Source: Latrodectus hesperus (taxonomy: Eukaryota; Arthropoda; Arachnida; Araneae; Theridiidae). Taken from it: DNA of 64,000 nt. The translations under genes and the position numbers were made by a program. Under the pieces are notes generated by a model. It was given only the letters and a program-made list of their open reading frames with translations, made no database searches and was not told the origin of the DNA. The stretch is taken from positions 11,416,625 to 11,480,624 of the forward strand of contig CM075862.1 in NCBI GenBank assembly GCA_037975125.1. The letters run 5' to 3'. Shown piece after piece: positions 38,113 to 49,996 of this stretch. Each line of letters opens with the position of its first letter. Positions within the stretch are counted from its first letter, which is position 1.

Positions 38113-38375
38113 ACGAGACCGCGCTGGTCTGGTTTGTAAGGAAGTTCGTTCCCTTTATCAAAAGATAACGAGTTCGAATCCTGCCCCAATCAAAAATACA
38201 CCGCGTTCGCTAGTGGCAGCTGATAAATGTTAAAAACATATCGTGGTCGCAATGTCCTCCATATGAAATGATACCTCTGGAGGTTGCAGGCCAAGTCTGG
38301 GATATTCTGCTAGGTTCCGGCTTCTAAATTACGAAGACCCCAATTCGGGGCTTCATAATACATGGCACGGTGACC
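38113..38375 (+). mobile_element. SINE-3 copy, target of the SINE-9 insertion
   Basis: The sequence accgcgctggtctggtttgt, then gagttcgaatcctgcccc, then tcgcaatgtcctccatatga, then ggcttctaaattacgaag is canonical SINE-3. Its first bases were duplicated by the SINE-9 insertion. Confidence 0.8.
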
Positions 38376-41182
38376 TTCTATGTAAGTGGCCGTCATTTCT
38401 GCCCCTTGTACTGCTGAAAAGATGGAAATCCTAACATACGGGCATTTTGCAACAACATGCTTGCGAGATAAAATTTTTTGGATTATTGATAGCAATCTTT
38501 CGTGCAGTATTCTTCTCAATCGACAAGATCCCTCCCAAAGTTTGAATAAGAATAGCAAAAATTTAAAAAATCCGCATCAGTTAATTTGTTGCAAGCTGAA
38601 TTAGTCATTAAGTGCATGTCGTGTGTTTGCGGAAGAGTATCATTCTTTTGACAAGAACAAAATTACCAACGAAAATATTCTAAAGGCATTGTTGCGTAGA
38701 GAAGAGGATATTAGCTACGAAATTCTAAATCGGTGAAGCGGATAAAACGAGCAACCTGAACACTAAACATATTGCAAATATGCATGTTTGTTTACATTGT
38801 AGTAAAAACAAGCGAATTTACTTGTACAACACACACGCAATGCTAACTCCAATAACGAGCATCTTCAAATGAAGCTTTTGATAAAATTGTGGCATCATTT
38901 TTTTTTTTATTTTCGTGTTATTATCAGTGTCATTAAGCAGATATTGCATTTTTGAGATTTTGTATAAGATATTAAATTAATATTCATTAAACAAATTAAA
39001 AAAAAATAATATGTTTTCATCGATGGATCTTAGAATATGTTATTCATACTGTTCTAGATATATCTAGAGCAATATCAATAACACAATTTAGAACAACTCA
39101 AAAATTATATATCATTTTATATCTTTTAAATTAAAAAATTTTGGGTTATTCAAATTCTAAAAATCATATATTCTTGAATTTGAAGATATTATTGTAACCG
39201 TTTGTTGCAGAGGTTATAATTATAATAAAAAGTTAAATTATGTGTATTTGTAATGTGAACTCATTTTAAAAAATCGTTGAAAATATAATACAAATTAATT
39301 ATAAAGCCATCAGGTCACAATAGTACATCAGCAAACTGTGTATCTAACTTAAGATTTACCAGAAGAATTCCTAAGATTTTTACCAGAGTTCAAATTTCTA
39401 ATATGATAATTAGTAAAATTTGATGCACAAAGTATGTAGTATTAAAAAAATAAACCGTAGGTTAACAAGATTAAAAAAATACAGGGCAATAAATTTCTAA
39501 ATTTATTTCATTTTCCACAACTGTTAATATAATAATTCTTTATATTATTACTTACATGATCTCATATTTAAATACAATGACAGCAGAACATTTATTGTTC
39601 TTTTGTTTGTATTAGCATGAAGCCGAGCCCGCCAGTTATACAGGCATTAGCTACAAATGGAAAACGTGTAGCAAACTTTCGATATAAAAATTGCGAACTT
39701 GAAAAACAAAGATATTTACTATTTTTTAAGTATTTATATTTATTTCGTTTCATTCAAAATAATTTCTTTTTTATAAATGAGGTCTCACAAATACAGGTCA
39801 GTTAAAATCAAATCGAAAGTGATGTGGATTGCTAAAAAACTCCCTAAGTCTCTTAGTTATGAAGACATTACATATGGCAGTCTAGTCTATTCCATCTGCG
39901 TTCCAACGCATCTCCGATCGACGGCGTGTTGTAAAAAGCGAAAACATGTTTTCTAGAGCAAGTAAAATTGAAAATTTTAAAAAATCGACAAATAATGTAT
40001 CTTTATATTTTTAAAAAATAAATAAGACAGTAAGGAGGTAAAAAGAAGGTGAATAAGAATGAAGGCAATAGAGAGAGAGAAATTTTTCCATGCTGACCCA
40101 GAGTTTGTATATAGATTCCAATCTTTAAAGATAAAAAGGACCTAGGTCCCACTTTAGCCTAATTGGGTCCTGGGACAAAAACTTATTTGGGGATCCCTTC
40201 TGCTTTACTATTTCAGTAATGAAGAACAGAACTTTATGAAGGTATTTAAATTTTTTGCCTTATTATAAGTATAAAAGAAGAAAATTGACTAGAACCTAAA
40301 TTGCCTATAAAATCTTCCCCACCCCCGCAAATGGTCGAACAAAGTATCGGTCTACCTATTTTGTTGATTTTCTGACAATTCTATTTTCGTCATGAAAAGG
40401 ATATGGCACATCTGAAGAGCCATTTGATACTATTGATTAATGAAGAAGCTAATACAAAACTGATGGATTTTACTCAGCACTGATATTTTGTTTTTTAAAA
40501 AAGTTCATTAAAGAAAGAAACGTAAAATAAACTTTCTATTCGATTTGGAGGGCCGCTTCTGATGTAGGGACTCGATGCAACTGTCCCTATGTCCCTGGTT
40601 AATTAGGCCCAGGAAGAAGAGCAAGCCTCTTCTTTTGACGTAATTAGAGTTCCTAAGCAATGTGCACCACGGTAGAAGCAGCCTTACAGTGAATTCAAAC
40701 TAGCATTTGTAAATGTTTAATTAAATTACGGAGCTGTAACGTTTCATTCAATTTGTGTTCTCATTTTAACTATGGATTAAAATAAACTCTTCGTGTAAAT
40801 AACTCCGGTTTAGAATGAGGATTTTATTTATGCAGATTTTATACTTTCCCTATAGAACGCAAAATCATGTATCAATTAGTTATGTTTTTATAGTTTTCAT
40901 ACACTATTATTAACATCACTCTTTACTTATTATAATTTTAGGTATCTCCATTCACTTGAACTCAAAAATTATTTCTTGTAGAACTTAAATAATAACTTTT
41001 GGTGATTATAAACGCATATTTTTATTCGACTTAAATGTGAGCTATTTCTTATTTTAACTTGTGGTCATATATTTTTGAGAAGATGTAATTAAAGACATCA
41101 TATCAAATCATAATCGTTCTGATAAATTATTAATCTAATCTTCAGACACAAAATTGAAAGCTTTAATTAATTATTTCTGTTG
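38376..41182. other. Mostly AT-rich stretch with one GC-richer patch
   Basis: Positions 40140-40210 (gacctaggtcccactttagc) and 40550-40640 (gggccgcttctgatgtaggg) are GC-richer and share gtccc and gggac motifs in opposed orientation. I could not prove transposon ends. The rest is featureless. Confidence 0.45.
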
Positions 41183-41560
41183 TTGTTATTTATGACACTT
41201 GGACAAACCAAGCTCGCTATGTCATTGGTTATACGAAATTAAGTCAGTAGGGTGCGTCTTTCGCTTAACCAGAGCACCACGAAAGTAAAAGCATGTTTTT
41301 ACTTTAAGACTTCTGCGATAGATGGCACAACCAGAGGATCCGCTCTTTTAATTTTGACATTGATTTGGAAGGGAAGGAAATTTTCTCCGGACCATTACAC
41401 CCATGTAACTGCTCAACGACTGACCATATGACTTTTGATTTCACATATTTAATGAGCATGTATGTCATATATACTCGGTGGGTCTTTGGCGACATAGGGA
41501 ATCGAACCCCATCCTTCTGAATGGAAAGCCCAAGCCCTAACCACTAGGCTACCACGGCCA
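41183..41560 (-). mobile_element. SINE-4 copy
   Basis: On the minus strand it starts ggccgtggtagcctagtggt (A box), then ggttcgattccctatgtcg (B box), and ends in (CAA)n (aacaacaacag). Possible TSD taattatt at 41168-41175 and 41561-41568. It pairs with the plus copy at 11588-11968. Confidence 0.82.
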
Positions 41561-42074
41561 TAATTATTAATACTTGAGTAATGTGACCATATTGAGTATC
41601 TCAACTGAAATTTTGCCGCGTTTCACCAAACTTTGACTTTAACTTGAAATTTTGTGAAGTAAACCTATTAAATAACTCAATTAAAAAAGCTAACTTAATT
41701 TATAGCATTGCAGTAATATTTTCAAATGTTGCATTATTCATACAGAAATAATTAAATTTTAATTTCCTCCATTTCATCATCTATAGCTTTGTTACTGTAA
41801 TAAATGCAGATACAATGTACACAACACAACAATATTTTTTACTCCAAAATTTGCTTCAATCAGAAATAATTTTCTAATTTAAGTTGTGTACTTTATCAAA
41901 AAATTTAATGATTAACAAATAAAATTTTTACAAAGTTGATAATCAAGAATTTATATAGATTCATACAATAAATTTATGCATTTGCATAATAACTCAGATT
42001 TCGTATTGCTTATAATATTACGTTTTTGCTGTTCAAAAGTTAGCTTCAAGCAGAAGTTTATTTAAATTTCAAGT

Positions 42075-42076
<2 letters not shown>

Positions 42077-42139
<63 letters not shown>

Positions 42140-42161
42140 TATACATATATACATATGTATA
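42077..42161. repeat. (TA)n microsatellite
   Basis: TA repeats with ATACATAT interruptions on the right side. Confidence 0.95.
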
Positions 42162-43242
42162 CCTTGTAAAGCCCCTATTTAGAGAGTATCTTATAAAAAG
42201 TAAGAATTTATAAGGCCATGCATATCTTCCGTATAATGTAATCGATGTATAGTAGGCTATTTTGACATGTTGCATGGTGAAAACCTGGAAAACTCTCAAC
42301 ACGCTTTTCAAGTGAGCCTTGTTGTTTAATAGCTTGTGAAATCGAGGGGGAGACCTTCTACTTTGAATTATTAGATGCTGATAATTAGAAAAATGTTAAT
42401 TTTAATATGATGTTTGTATTACTATATATGTTTCAAACATACAGATGCGAAAAGCAGTATCTTATAAAAATAAAGTTTATAAATCAAATTAACCTTTAAA
42501 CTTGAAATTAGAAACAACAGACTGTGAAAAAACTAAATAATTTTCTTGAACCTATATTATTAATTAATATGTTACAATCTATATTTATTAATGTATGTAA
42601 AAAATATACTAAGTAAACACTCACACATTTTTCGGTATGTAAAAACAAATAACAAATAAGGATATTTTAGGAAAATAAAAATGTGTATGAAAATAGATTA
42701 AATAATTGTATGTATCTATTTTATAATTTTATGTATTATGATTTTAGAAAGATTTATATATAAATAGTGAAATATTCATAATAGATTTTATAACGATTCC
42801 TGGACGCTTAATTCTTACAGTATTATTTTACTTATTGATTTATTAATCAAATTTATTAAATTAATTAGTTGAAATTAGTAAACTGAATATATTTTATTTT
42901 ATTTTATTAAATAAATTGATTGCAACGATTTTTATAAAATTTGAAAATAAGTCTAATCGTTAAAAATATTAATAATAAACAGTCCAATAAATAAATGAAA
43001 CATTTAATATCTAAAATTAAAGAATTCATAGAAAATTTTAATAACATTCTTAAATTTATAATTTGAATCAATATTAAACTTTTTAGCAGCTATTTCCTAT
43101 ATTGATCATTAAGTAGTATGTTGACCATAAAAAATGAAATTCAAGAGAAGATAAACTTACGATAATAATAGGAATTTTATTTTCCCAGAGTCGACTACAT
43201 ATTGGAAGATATATAGGCTGTATTAACTTTTTAACAATTGCG
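42162..43242. other. AT-rich stretch, no feature seen
   Basis: A short aaacctggaaaactctcaac at about 42280 resembles part of SINE-7 but is too short to call. Confidence 0.55.

Positions 43243-43338
<96 letters not shown>
43243..43338. repeat. (TA)n microsatellite
   Basis: About 96 bp of TA with one ATACAT interruption at the left. Confidence 0.95.
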
Positions 43339-43341
<3 letters not shown>

Positions 43342-43794
43342 AATCTCAATTTCGTTTTTATTGATTTATTTTAAGTTTGCAGAGTAAAGTGAATTTTACA
43401 AAAAAATATGTATATTGTAATAATAAATATTATTTTAATAATAGTGTGATATACTCGAGTCATCAACGATCGTTTCTCCGAGTAAAAATTGGAAACATAC
43501 AAAAAGTTGTTTTTTAATTAACTACCTAAATAAATCTAAGCAATTTGGCAAATTAAATTGATCTGTGTTAGCAAAATGCTTAAAAATTAAATATTGAAAA
43601 ATATTCAAATTTTTATTCGATGAATTTCCATATTTTTTGCATTATTTTTACATTTTAATAGAATAGCGTTGTTAGTTCTATTTGTAATTTATTATTAAGT
43701 TATAACTAAATTAATTAGCAATATTTAATGAAGATATTTAAGCAATTTATTATAATTCAATAACTTATGCGGATGATATTATGTGTTAATCTGC

Positions 43795-44035
43795 GCTCTG
43801 TATGATTACATCTGCATGTTTTACTTCATACCACCCAATAATTGTGGTTGGTATGCCAATGCCGTCCGGACATCTAAGTTCACCCAACTCAACAAGTGGA
43901 AGGGGGTTGGTTACATCGAACTGATACAAATCGGTTGAATCCCACGACTTGTCACAAAGTGCACCCCTTAACTTTTCTTTTATTGATGAATCTAATAATT
44001 GATTCTTAATTATGTAAATATAAGTTATTGATCGT
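43795..44035 (-). other. Unidentified open, coding-like patch
   Basis: A minus-strand frame without ATG is open for about 83 codons between stops near 44035 and 43795. Its lower two-thirds reads LRGALCDKSWDSTDLYQFD, then VTNPLPLVELGELRCPDG, then IGIPTTIIGWYEV. Local GC content is above that of the surroundings. I do not know this protein. On the plus strand the same patch has a B-box-like cggttgaatcccacg, so it may instead be a SINE or another conserved repeat that happens to be open. Confidence 0.3.
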
Positions 44036-45390
44036 ATAAGCTACAAGTTTGGTAAAATAGTGCGTGAAAAAGCATGTACTTTTAAAGAGATGGTATTTCT
44101 CTAGATTTCGTGCCATATCGACTGAACTAGGATTGATAAATATTGGTGGAATATTGATGAGAATCAATATTGCACAGTCATTTCATTGTTTGTGCAATAT
44201 TCTACAGCTAAATATTTTTTTTGTGAACCATCTAAATTGCCAGATGAAGAGGAAACAAGTGTGGGGATTAAATCAGACATACTAACTAGCTTGCCTATAT
44301 TAAAGTTGATTTTAAGTGAAATATTATTGAAGTATTTCTCTTAACAATGTTTTTGATTTCATTTCATCATCAAACTTTTATTATTACACTATTCGTAATT
44401 CACTTTTTCACACGTTTAAATTTTAATTAACTTTTTTGCGGTAGTAACTTGTGATTTAATTAAGTTGGAGCTGATTTATCTTAAATCTGTTTGGCAAACT
44501 GATTTAAATAAATTTAAACTGATTTATCGCCAACTTGATTCCTCCTATTTTATTTTCAGTGTTTGTTGAAATATTTGAAATAAACCAAAAGCAAAGAGAA
44601 GCAACATTTGGAAAAATGATAAATCAGAATTATTTATAAAAGTGTTAACTAATCATCAAAAAATTATGTTAGGTATGAGAAGAAATAGATTTACCAATTT
44701 CCTTCTTTGGTTTCGTATTCATTATTTGAAATAGGAATAATCTTAACTAACGTCATTTTGACCTGTAACTTTTTAAAGAACGTGCTCAACTATGTTAATT
44801 AAAAAAATGATTATATTTCATAATATCAATAAACAATAAATAAGGTTTTGAATAAAATCAAAATCTTTTCAATCAGCTTCTAGTGTAAGCCAGTGCGAAC
44901 GTTGTTTTTTCGTGGTGTTTAAAATTGAATGATTTAACTTTAAATTGATTTATAAATTGCAGTGAAAACGGGGTATAAGCAGAATTTTTAATTGGATTCC
45001 CTAATCCATAGCTTTAAGGATAAATTAATGTTAACTTGCAATCTCAATGTCATTCCAACTACAAGGTGAATAATTTGTTTTTATTAAATTACGTGCAATA
45101 GAAAATTGTTAAAAAAATTTCCATTATTCTCCATTCAAGTATTTTTCTGGGAAAATTAGTTTCTTATAAATATTTCACAAGTAGCTTTTGCTCATGAAGT
45201 TGTAACCTGCGGCCCATGGAAAACTCTTCATTTCAAAGTTCTTGTATTTGGGAGCTGGGATTGAATGCGATGGTCCTTAAGAAAGGATCTATATACTATT
45301 GATTGTGGTTTTCTAATATAGTTAGTTAGATTAATCTTTCAAAATTGTCAATTATGTTCGAAATGGTGAATAGTAAAAATCGAGAAGTAT
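44036..45390. other. AT-rich stretch, no firm feature
   Basis: No repeat, RNA or coding signal was seen in this interval. Confidence 0.55.
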
Positions 45391-45412
45391 TTGTGTGTAA
45401 GTGTGTGTGATA

Positions 45413-45493
<81 letters not shown>
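45391..45493. repeat. (TG)n-(TA)n compound microsatellite
   Basis: Interrupted GT repeats at 45391-45424 lead into about 70 bp of TA. Confidence 0.95.
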
Positions 45494-45495
<2 letters not shown>

Positions 45496-46899
45496 TCTTT
45501 TTTTAAGTAGCTGTTAATATGAGGAATCTGGAAATCATACTCTACTTTTTTTGTAAAAAAAATGAATTAAAAAAATAATTATATAATAACTCTTCTCATT
45601 TACCTTATTTGTATGCATTATAGAAAAACTCGTAGATTTACAATAAAATTTTTTGAAAAGGTAAAATTTTATCGGGAACTTCAAGGAGGGAAATTTTTAT
45701 GGTGGACAATTTTTATCTACGATTGATATTAAGTTTTTCTGTTTCTTTTTATGTCAAAATTATTTATAGGAAATTCCTGCACATACATATATATTAATAT
45801 AAGAATGAGGTAAAACTGAAAAATAGATATATAAATACTCATTTATATTTCCACTAAACCGTAATTTTTCATTTCGTAATGTAATATGCCTAATGGCAAA
45901 TTATAAATGATAATATTTTATATACATTACATTTTTGCTACTTGAACTTTGTTATATCTATCTTCATTACCTATTGCACTTGTAAAAATTTGCACACTTT
46001 ATGTTCAATTTAAAGACAATATATTGGCATAAATGACAATTCTGAAAGTTAATGGTAAAGTATAAGTTTATCTTATATTTTAAACAACGAAACTTTATCT
46101 TAACATAATTGAAAATTGTGAATGTTAAAGATATATAAACTATAGGTATATAAAGTATAAACTTATCTTATATATTTTAAAACAGCCATATATTTAAATT
46201 ATAACTCATTTCATATCATGACACAATACATTTCTGTTTTGTTTGTTTCATTTAATTTCTTTTGAAAATCGTAACTCTGATTTCATTCTTAAATTAGTTA
46301 AGATTAAGTATGTAATTGTGAGTTCCTTCTGAATTAATTTCATTCTCTTTATTTATAATTAATAATTCATTTTTCATAGAACAATGAACTAAGTACCTGA
46401 AAATAAAAAAAAATATTCGATATCGAACACGTAAAGATATTGCCTAAAAATATCTATTCAGTCTTTTTACAAATTTAATTCAAGGTACATTTTTAAAGCC
46501 AAAATTACTATGCTAAATATAGATTCATGGTATTTATACACAACTTTCCAGAAGCTTATATACCTTGGAAAACAAAATATGCATTTCAAATTGTTGCTAT
46601 AATAGTTATACTTATTAATGTATGTATCTTATAAAAAAATAGTACAACATGATTTTTCCGCCAATGTATAACAAATATCATCTGTATTCAGAAAATAAAC
46701 ATTTCCTAAAAGTTGCAGCAGAAAATTGGTGCTCATTTATCATCAAAGATTTTTTTTAAATTTAAACCTTCGTGTTTATTTTATATTTATTTACTAATAT
46801 ATTTGAAAACTATGCGATGAATTTTTTTGATTGAAATATAGTTGTAGTTCCAGAAATGAAAAGTTTTGATTAACTATTTTTTTCACAACTAAATTTTGT
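45494..46899. other. AT-rich stretch, no feature seen
   Basis: A local repetition of tataaa/aagtataaacttatcttata occurs around 46060-46175. I saw nothing else. Confidence 0.55.
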
Positions 46900-48210
46900 T
46901 TTAAATCTTTAATAAGAGCTCAGAAATATATCAGTGTTAATGCTTAGGAAATATGTTTTCTTAAAATTATAATTCACAGTATACAAGTACCGCAAAAGAA
47001 TAAATTCTTGTATTTAACTTTTAGTTAATAACAAAAGTAGAAATGCGGACATTTTTTAATATATTCACAAATTTTTGCCTTTATATTGCATTACGAAATA
47101 ATAAAACTTTACTTTTTTACCCTTAACTATGAGAATTTGAATTATAAAATTTTTTTAAGAAATTCTCAAAAACGCTTGTAATATTATGTTTTAAAATTTT
47201 TTTTTCCTTACATTTATTTATGTGAATTAAAAAGGTGGATTTTTACGATATTCACACTAATCTGCATATTTTATACTTTATAATGATATCACAAAGTTTA
47301 AATTACATTTATTCGCATAGATTGAAAAGATATTTCCTTTAAGAAAATAGAGGTAATCATAATGCTATATCATTAAAAAAATTTCCTTTTTTATATTTAA
47401 CTATAAGAGCTGAAAATAAGATTTTTTTATAAATAAACTTCCAAAAGCGTATTATCATATTATGCAATAAAATAATTTTACTATCCGATCATTTATTATC
47501 ATGAAAAGGCGATTTTTTTAAAAAAAATATTTAGGAATATCTTTTGATATTATATTATGAAATAATAAAATTTTCGTTTTTTATATTTAATTATAAGATC
47601 TGTAAAAGTGGACATTTTCTCTGACAGATTTATAAACATGAGTCATGATATTATATAATAAAATTATATTAAGTTTAACTATAGAAAAATTATTTAAATA
47701 AAATTAAGGAATTTAACTACAGAAAACTCAATATTTAGAATGAATGAGTTTAAACTCAATTGAATTTAATTGCAGAAATTGAATATATCGATATTTACAT
47801 AAAAGTATTTAAATTAAAATATAGAATAGTAAGCTTTTCTTTTTTCTACATCTTTTAGTAAGAACTACAAAAAAATCGAAATTTCGAAAGAAATTTTTAA
47901 GAATAAATCACGATATTATCAACAATATTTTTTCTTCTTTTTCCTATTTAACGGAGAGCATCGAAAATACAGACTTTTCTCTTAAAAAATATCGGAAATA
48001 CAACTGGAATTAAATTATAAAATAACAATATTTTTCCCCTAACAGTTAATTATAAAAACAAAATAGAAAATTTTAAAACACATTATGTTTTAAAATTATA
48101 TAATATTTTAAGAAATTTCGTTTCTTGTATTTAATTATAGCAACCCGAACTTGAAACTAATATTCTTTTGAAGAAATTCAAAAATTTTTTATCATGAAGT
48201 GAAGACAACA
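46900..48210. repeat. Degenerate AT-rich tandem repeat, about 90-105 bp period
   Basis: A composite unit recurs with heavy divergence: tatttaactataagagctg, then a purine-rich aaaagtggacattttt block, then aagaaattcacaaa, then gatattatgaaataataaa, then ttttccttttttat. Clear unit starts lie near 47010, 47116, 47393, 47581, 47675, 47945, 48040 and 48124. The best pair is 47391-47580 versus 47581-47670. It ends about 20 bp before the splice donor of the 48.2 kb GC island. Confidence 0.6.
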
Positions 48211-48231
48211 AGAGTGAAAAAAAATACCCAC

Positions 48232-48720
48232 CTGTTATAGAGAAGCAATATTTTCCTTTCAAGTCATTTGCTTCCTCGCGAATAAAGGATGAGGCGCCTA
48301 TAAAAATCCTACGAGGATCGGAAGAAGAAATCAAACACTCAATCCACTGCAGCGGGAGAGAATTTTTCCCATGACCAATTCCTGCTTGGACTGCGTCCGA
48401 GAACGAGCGTTCATCCCCCAGCAGAAGCGCACAAAAAAGAAGAGGCTATTATCATGCGCCGCATACCATTTTCACTTTGCCACCCCGCGGCATTACCGCT
48501 CCATTGGTAGATGGAGCCATTTTTTATTAGCATCTCGCGCTCAACCCTTCTGCTTGTTTTGGTTGTCTTCTTTTTTCCCCCTTCATTCCACTCGCGAGAG
48601 TTGCCTTTTCTTCCCCCCATTCCTCCCCACCCCCACCGGAGTTTAATGAACGAAGTCTGCAGAAATGAAATGCTTTGCTCTGGAAGAGTTGAAATGGAAA
48701 TTGTTTATTAACTTTCTGCC
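48232..48720 (-). promoter_or_regulatory. GC-rich island with minus-strand splice donor: possible promoter/5' UTR exon of the transporter
   Basis: This patch is markedly GC- and CpG-richer than the 1 kb on either side, includes ccgcgg and several cgcg sites, and holds no recognised repeat. On the minus strand it ends at 48232 in a strong donor, ATAACAG|GTGGGTA. The only confirmed minus-strand acceptor downstream that still lacks a 5' partner is at 12573 in front of the transporter start codon. I infer a non-coding first exon with a first intron of about 35.7 kb. No in-frame ATG reaches the donor, so it would be 5' UTR. On the plus strand there is a TATA-like ctataaaaa at 48299-48307, so a plus-strand or bidirectional promoter is the alternative. 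The 91-codon plus-strand frame starting at 48371 has no recognisable product. Confidence 0.33.
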
Positions 48721-49994
48721 TTTCTCGAATCGGATCTCTGCACCTTCGAGGCGTTGAAGAAAAAATAAAAATTCAAATAGTTGTTATAACCATGATAGTG
48801 TTCTTCTCGACTCAATGGACCATTCCAAAAAAAAAAAAATGTCATTTCCAATGTTTCGTTTTATTATAAAAAGTACACTGTGAAATTTTCGATGAGCGTA
48901 ACCATGACGGTGAATCGAATCGAATTTGACAGATAGCAGAAAAAACACTCAATAGTGATTCACTCATTCCCTTACGCATGTGTGATATAAAAAAAACATG
49001 TTTATGAGGTGGAAACATGTTGTAATTGCACTTTATTTGATTGAAACGAAGAATACGTAATTTATTTTATGCGCAGGAAAAAAAAATCTTTCAAGAGTCA
49101 ATGAAACTTTCGATTTGAAGTTGGTAGAATTCATATCGAAAATTATATAAAAGGAATGGTGTCTTATTATTATTATTCAATGGTTCACTATCCTTCTGAA
49201 ATGGCTTGTTTTTCAAAAATCAAGGAAATTTTCGTTTCCATAGTTTCTGAGGTTTTTACCTGAAACTCAAATATTTTTGTTCCATGGTAATTTTTCCTGA
49301 ATTATTATTCAATGATTGATCACATGGACAAATCCAGTATTATTTATATATTGCTAATATATATAAAGCATATTTAAAAAAAAGAAATAGGATATTATTA
49401 TTATTGATTGGAACAATATCGAGCTCGATAATCGTTTAGTAATGAGTGAGATATCCGTAGCTAATGAAACTAATGAAGTTTATATTAATAACTAATGAAG
49501 ATACTAATAACTTATGAAACTTTGTAGCTAATGAAACTTTAATCCGAAGTTTTAAAAAATGCTGTATTATCATTTAAATGTTGCTCAATGACGTAATCAA
49601 ATTGCTATTCAGCCGCTGGTTACGTGAAAATATGTTGCTGGATTTGATTATATGATCAGCCAAATATTGTTGAGTTGTATAAAAGTTTTATATCGGAAGT
49701 TAAAATAAACTGTGCATTATTATTATGTACAGGTTCAATACACACCTGGATTAATCAGTCATTTGTAGTCAAAGAGAAACAAAATCATAGTCGTAGTCAA
49801 TATTAAGTCATACAAAGTCAAAGTCGATAACATTCTTTCCGGGAACTAAAAGAAATGTTACTTTTCAGAGATTAGTCTCTTGATGAAGTCCAAATGGATT
49901 TGCACATGTGACCAGCCATATGTCATTTATTAATATAAAAAACTTTACATAGTTTATGGTTTTATAAAAACATCACTCAAAATGGATTGAGAAA
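48721..49994. other. AT-rich stretch, no feature seen
   Basis: It includes A-runs and short repeats of agtcaaagtc around 49760-49830, and no gene. Confidence 0.55.
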
Positions 49995-49996
49995 TA

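Noticed and set aside
46900..48210. A CRISPR-like array
   Set aside because: The units are diverged throughout with no fixed repeat and unique spacers, and the genome is eukaryotic.
48131..48334. An N-terminal extension of the transporter encoded in the 48 kb island
   Set aside because: The frame begins with TTG, not ATG, so the in-phase junction to the first coding exon is likely coincidental and the exon, if real, is 5' UTR.
48371..48646. A 91-codon plus-strand protein in the GC island
   Set aside because: The translation is rich in Phe, Pro and Ser runs from polypyrimidine tracts, matches no family I know, and overlaps other frames on both strands.
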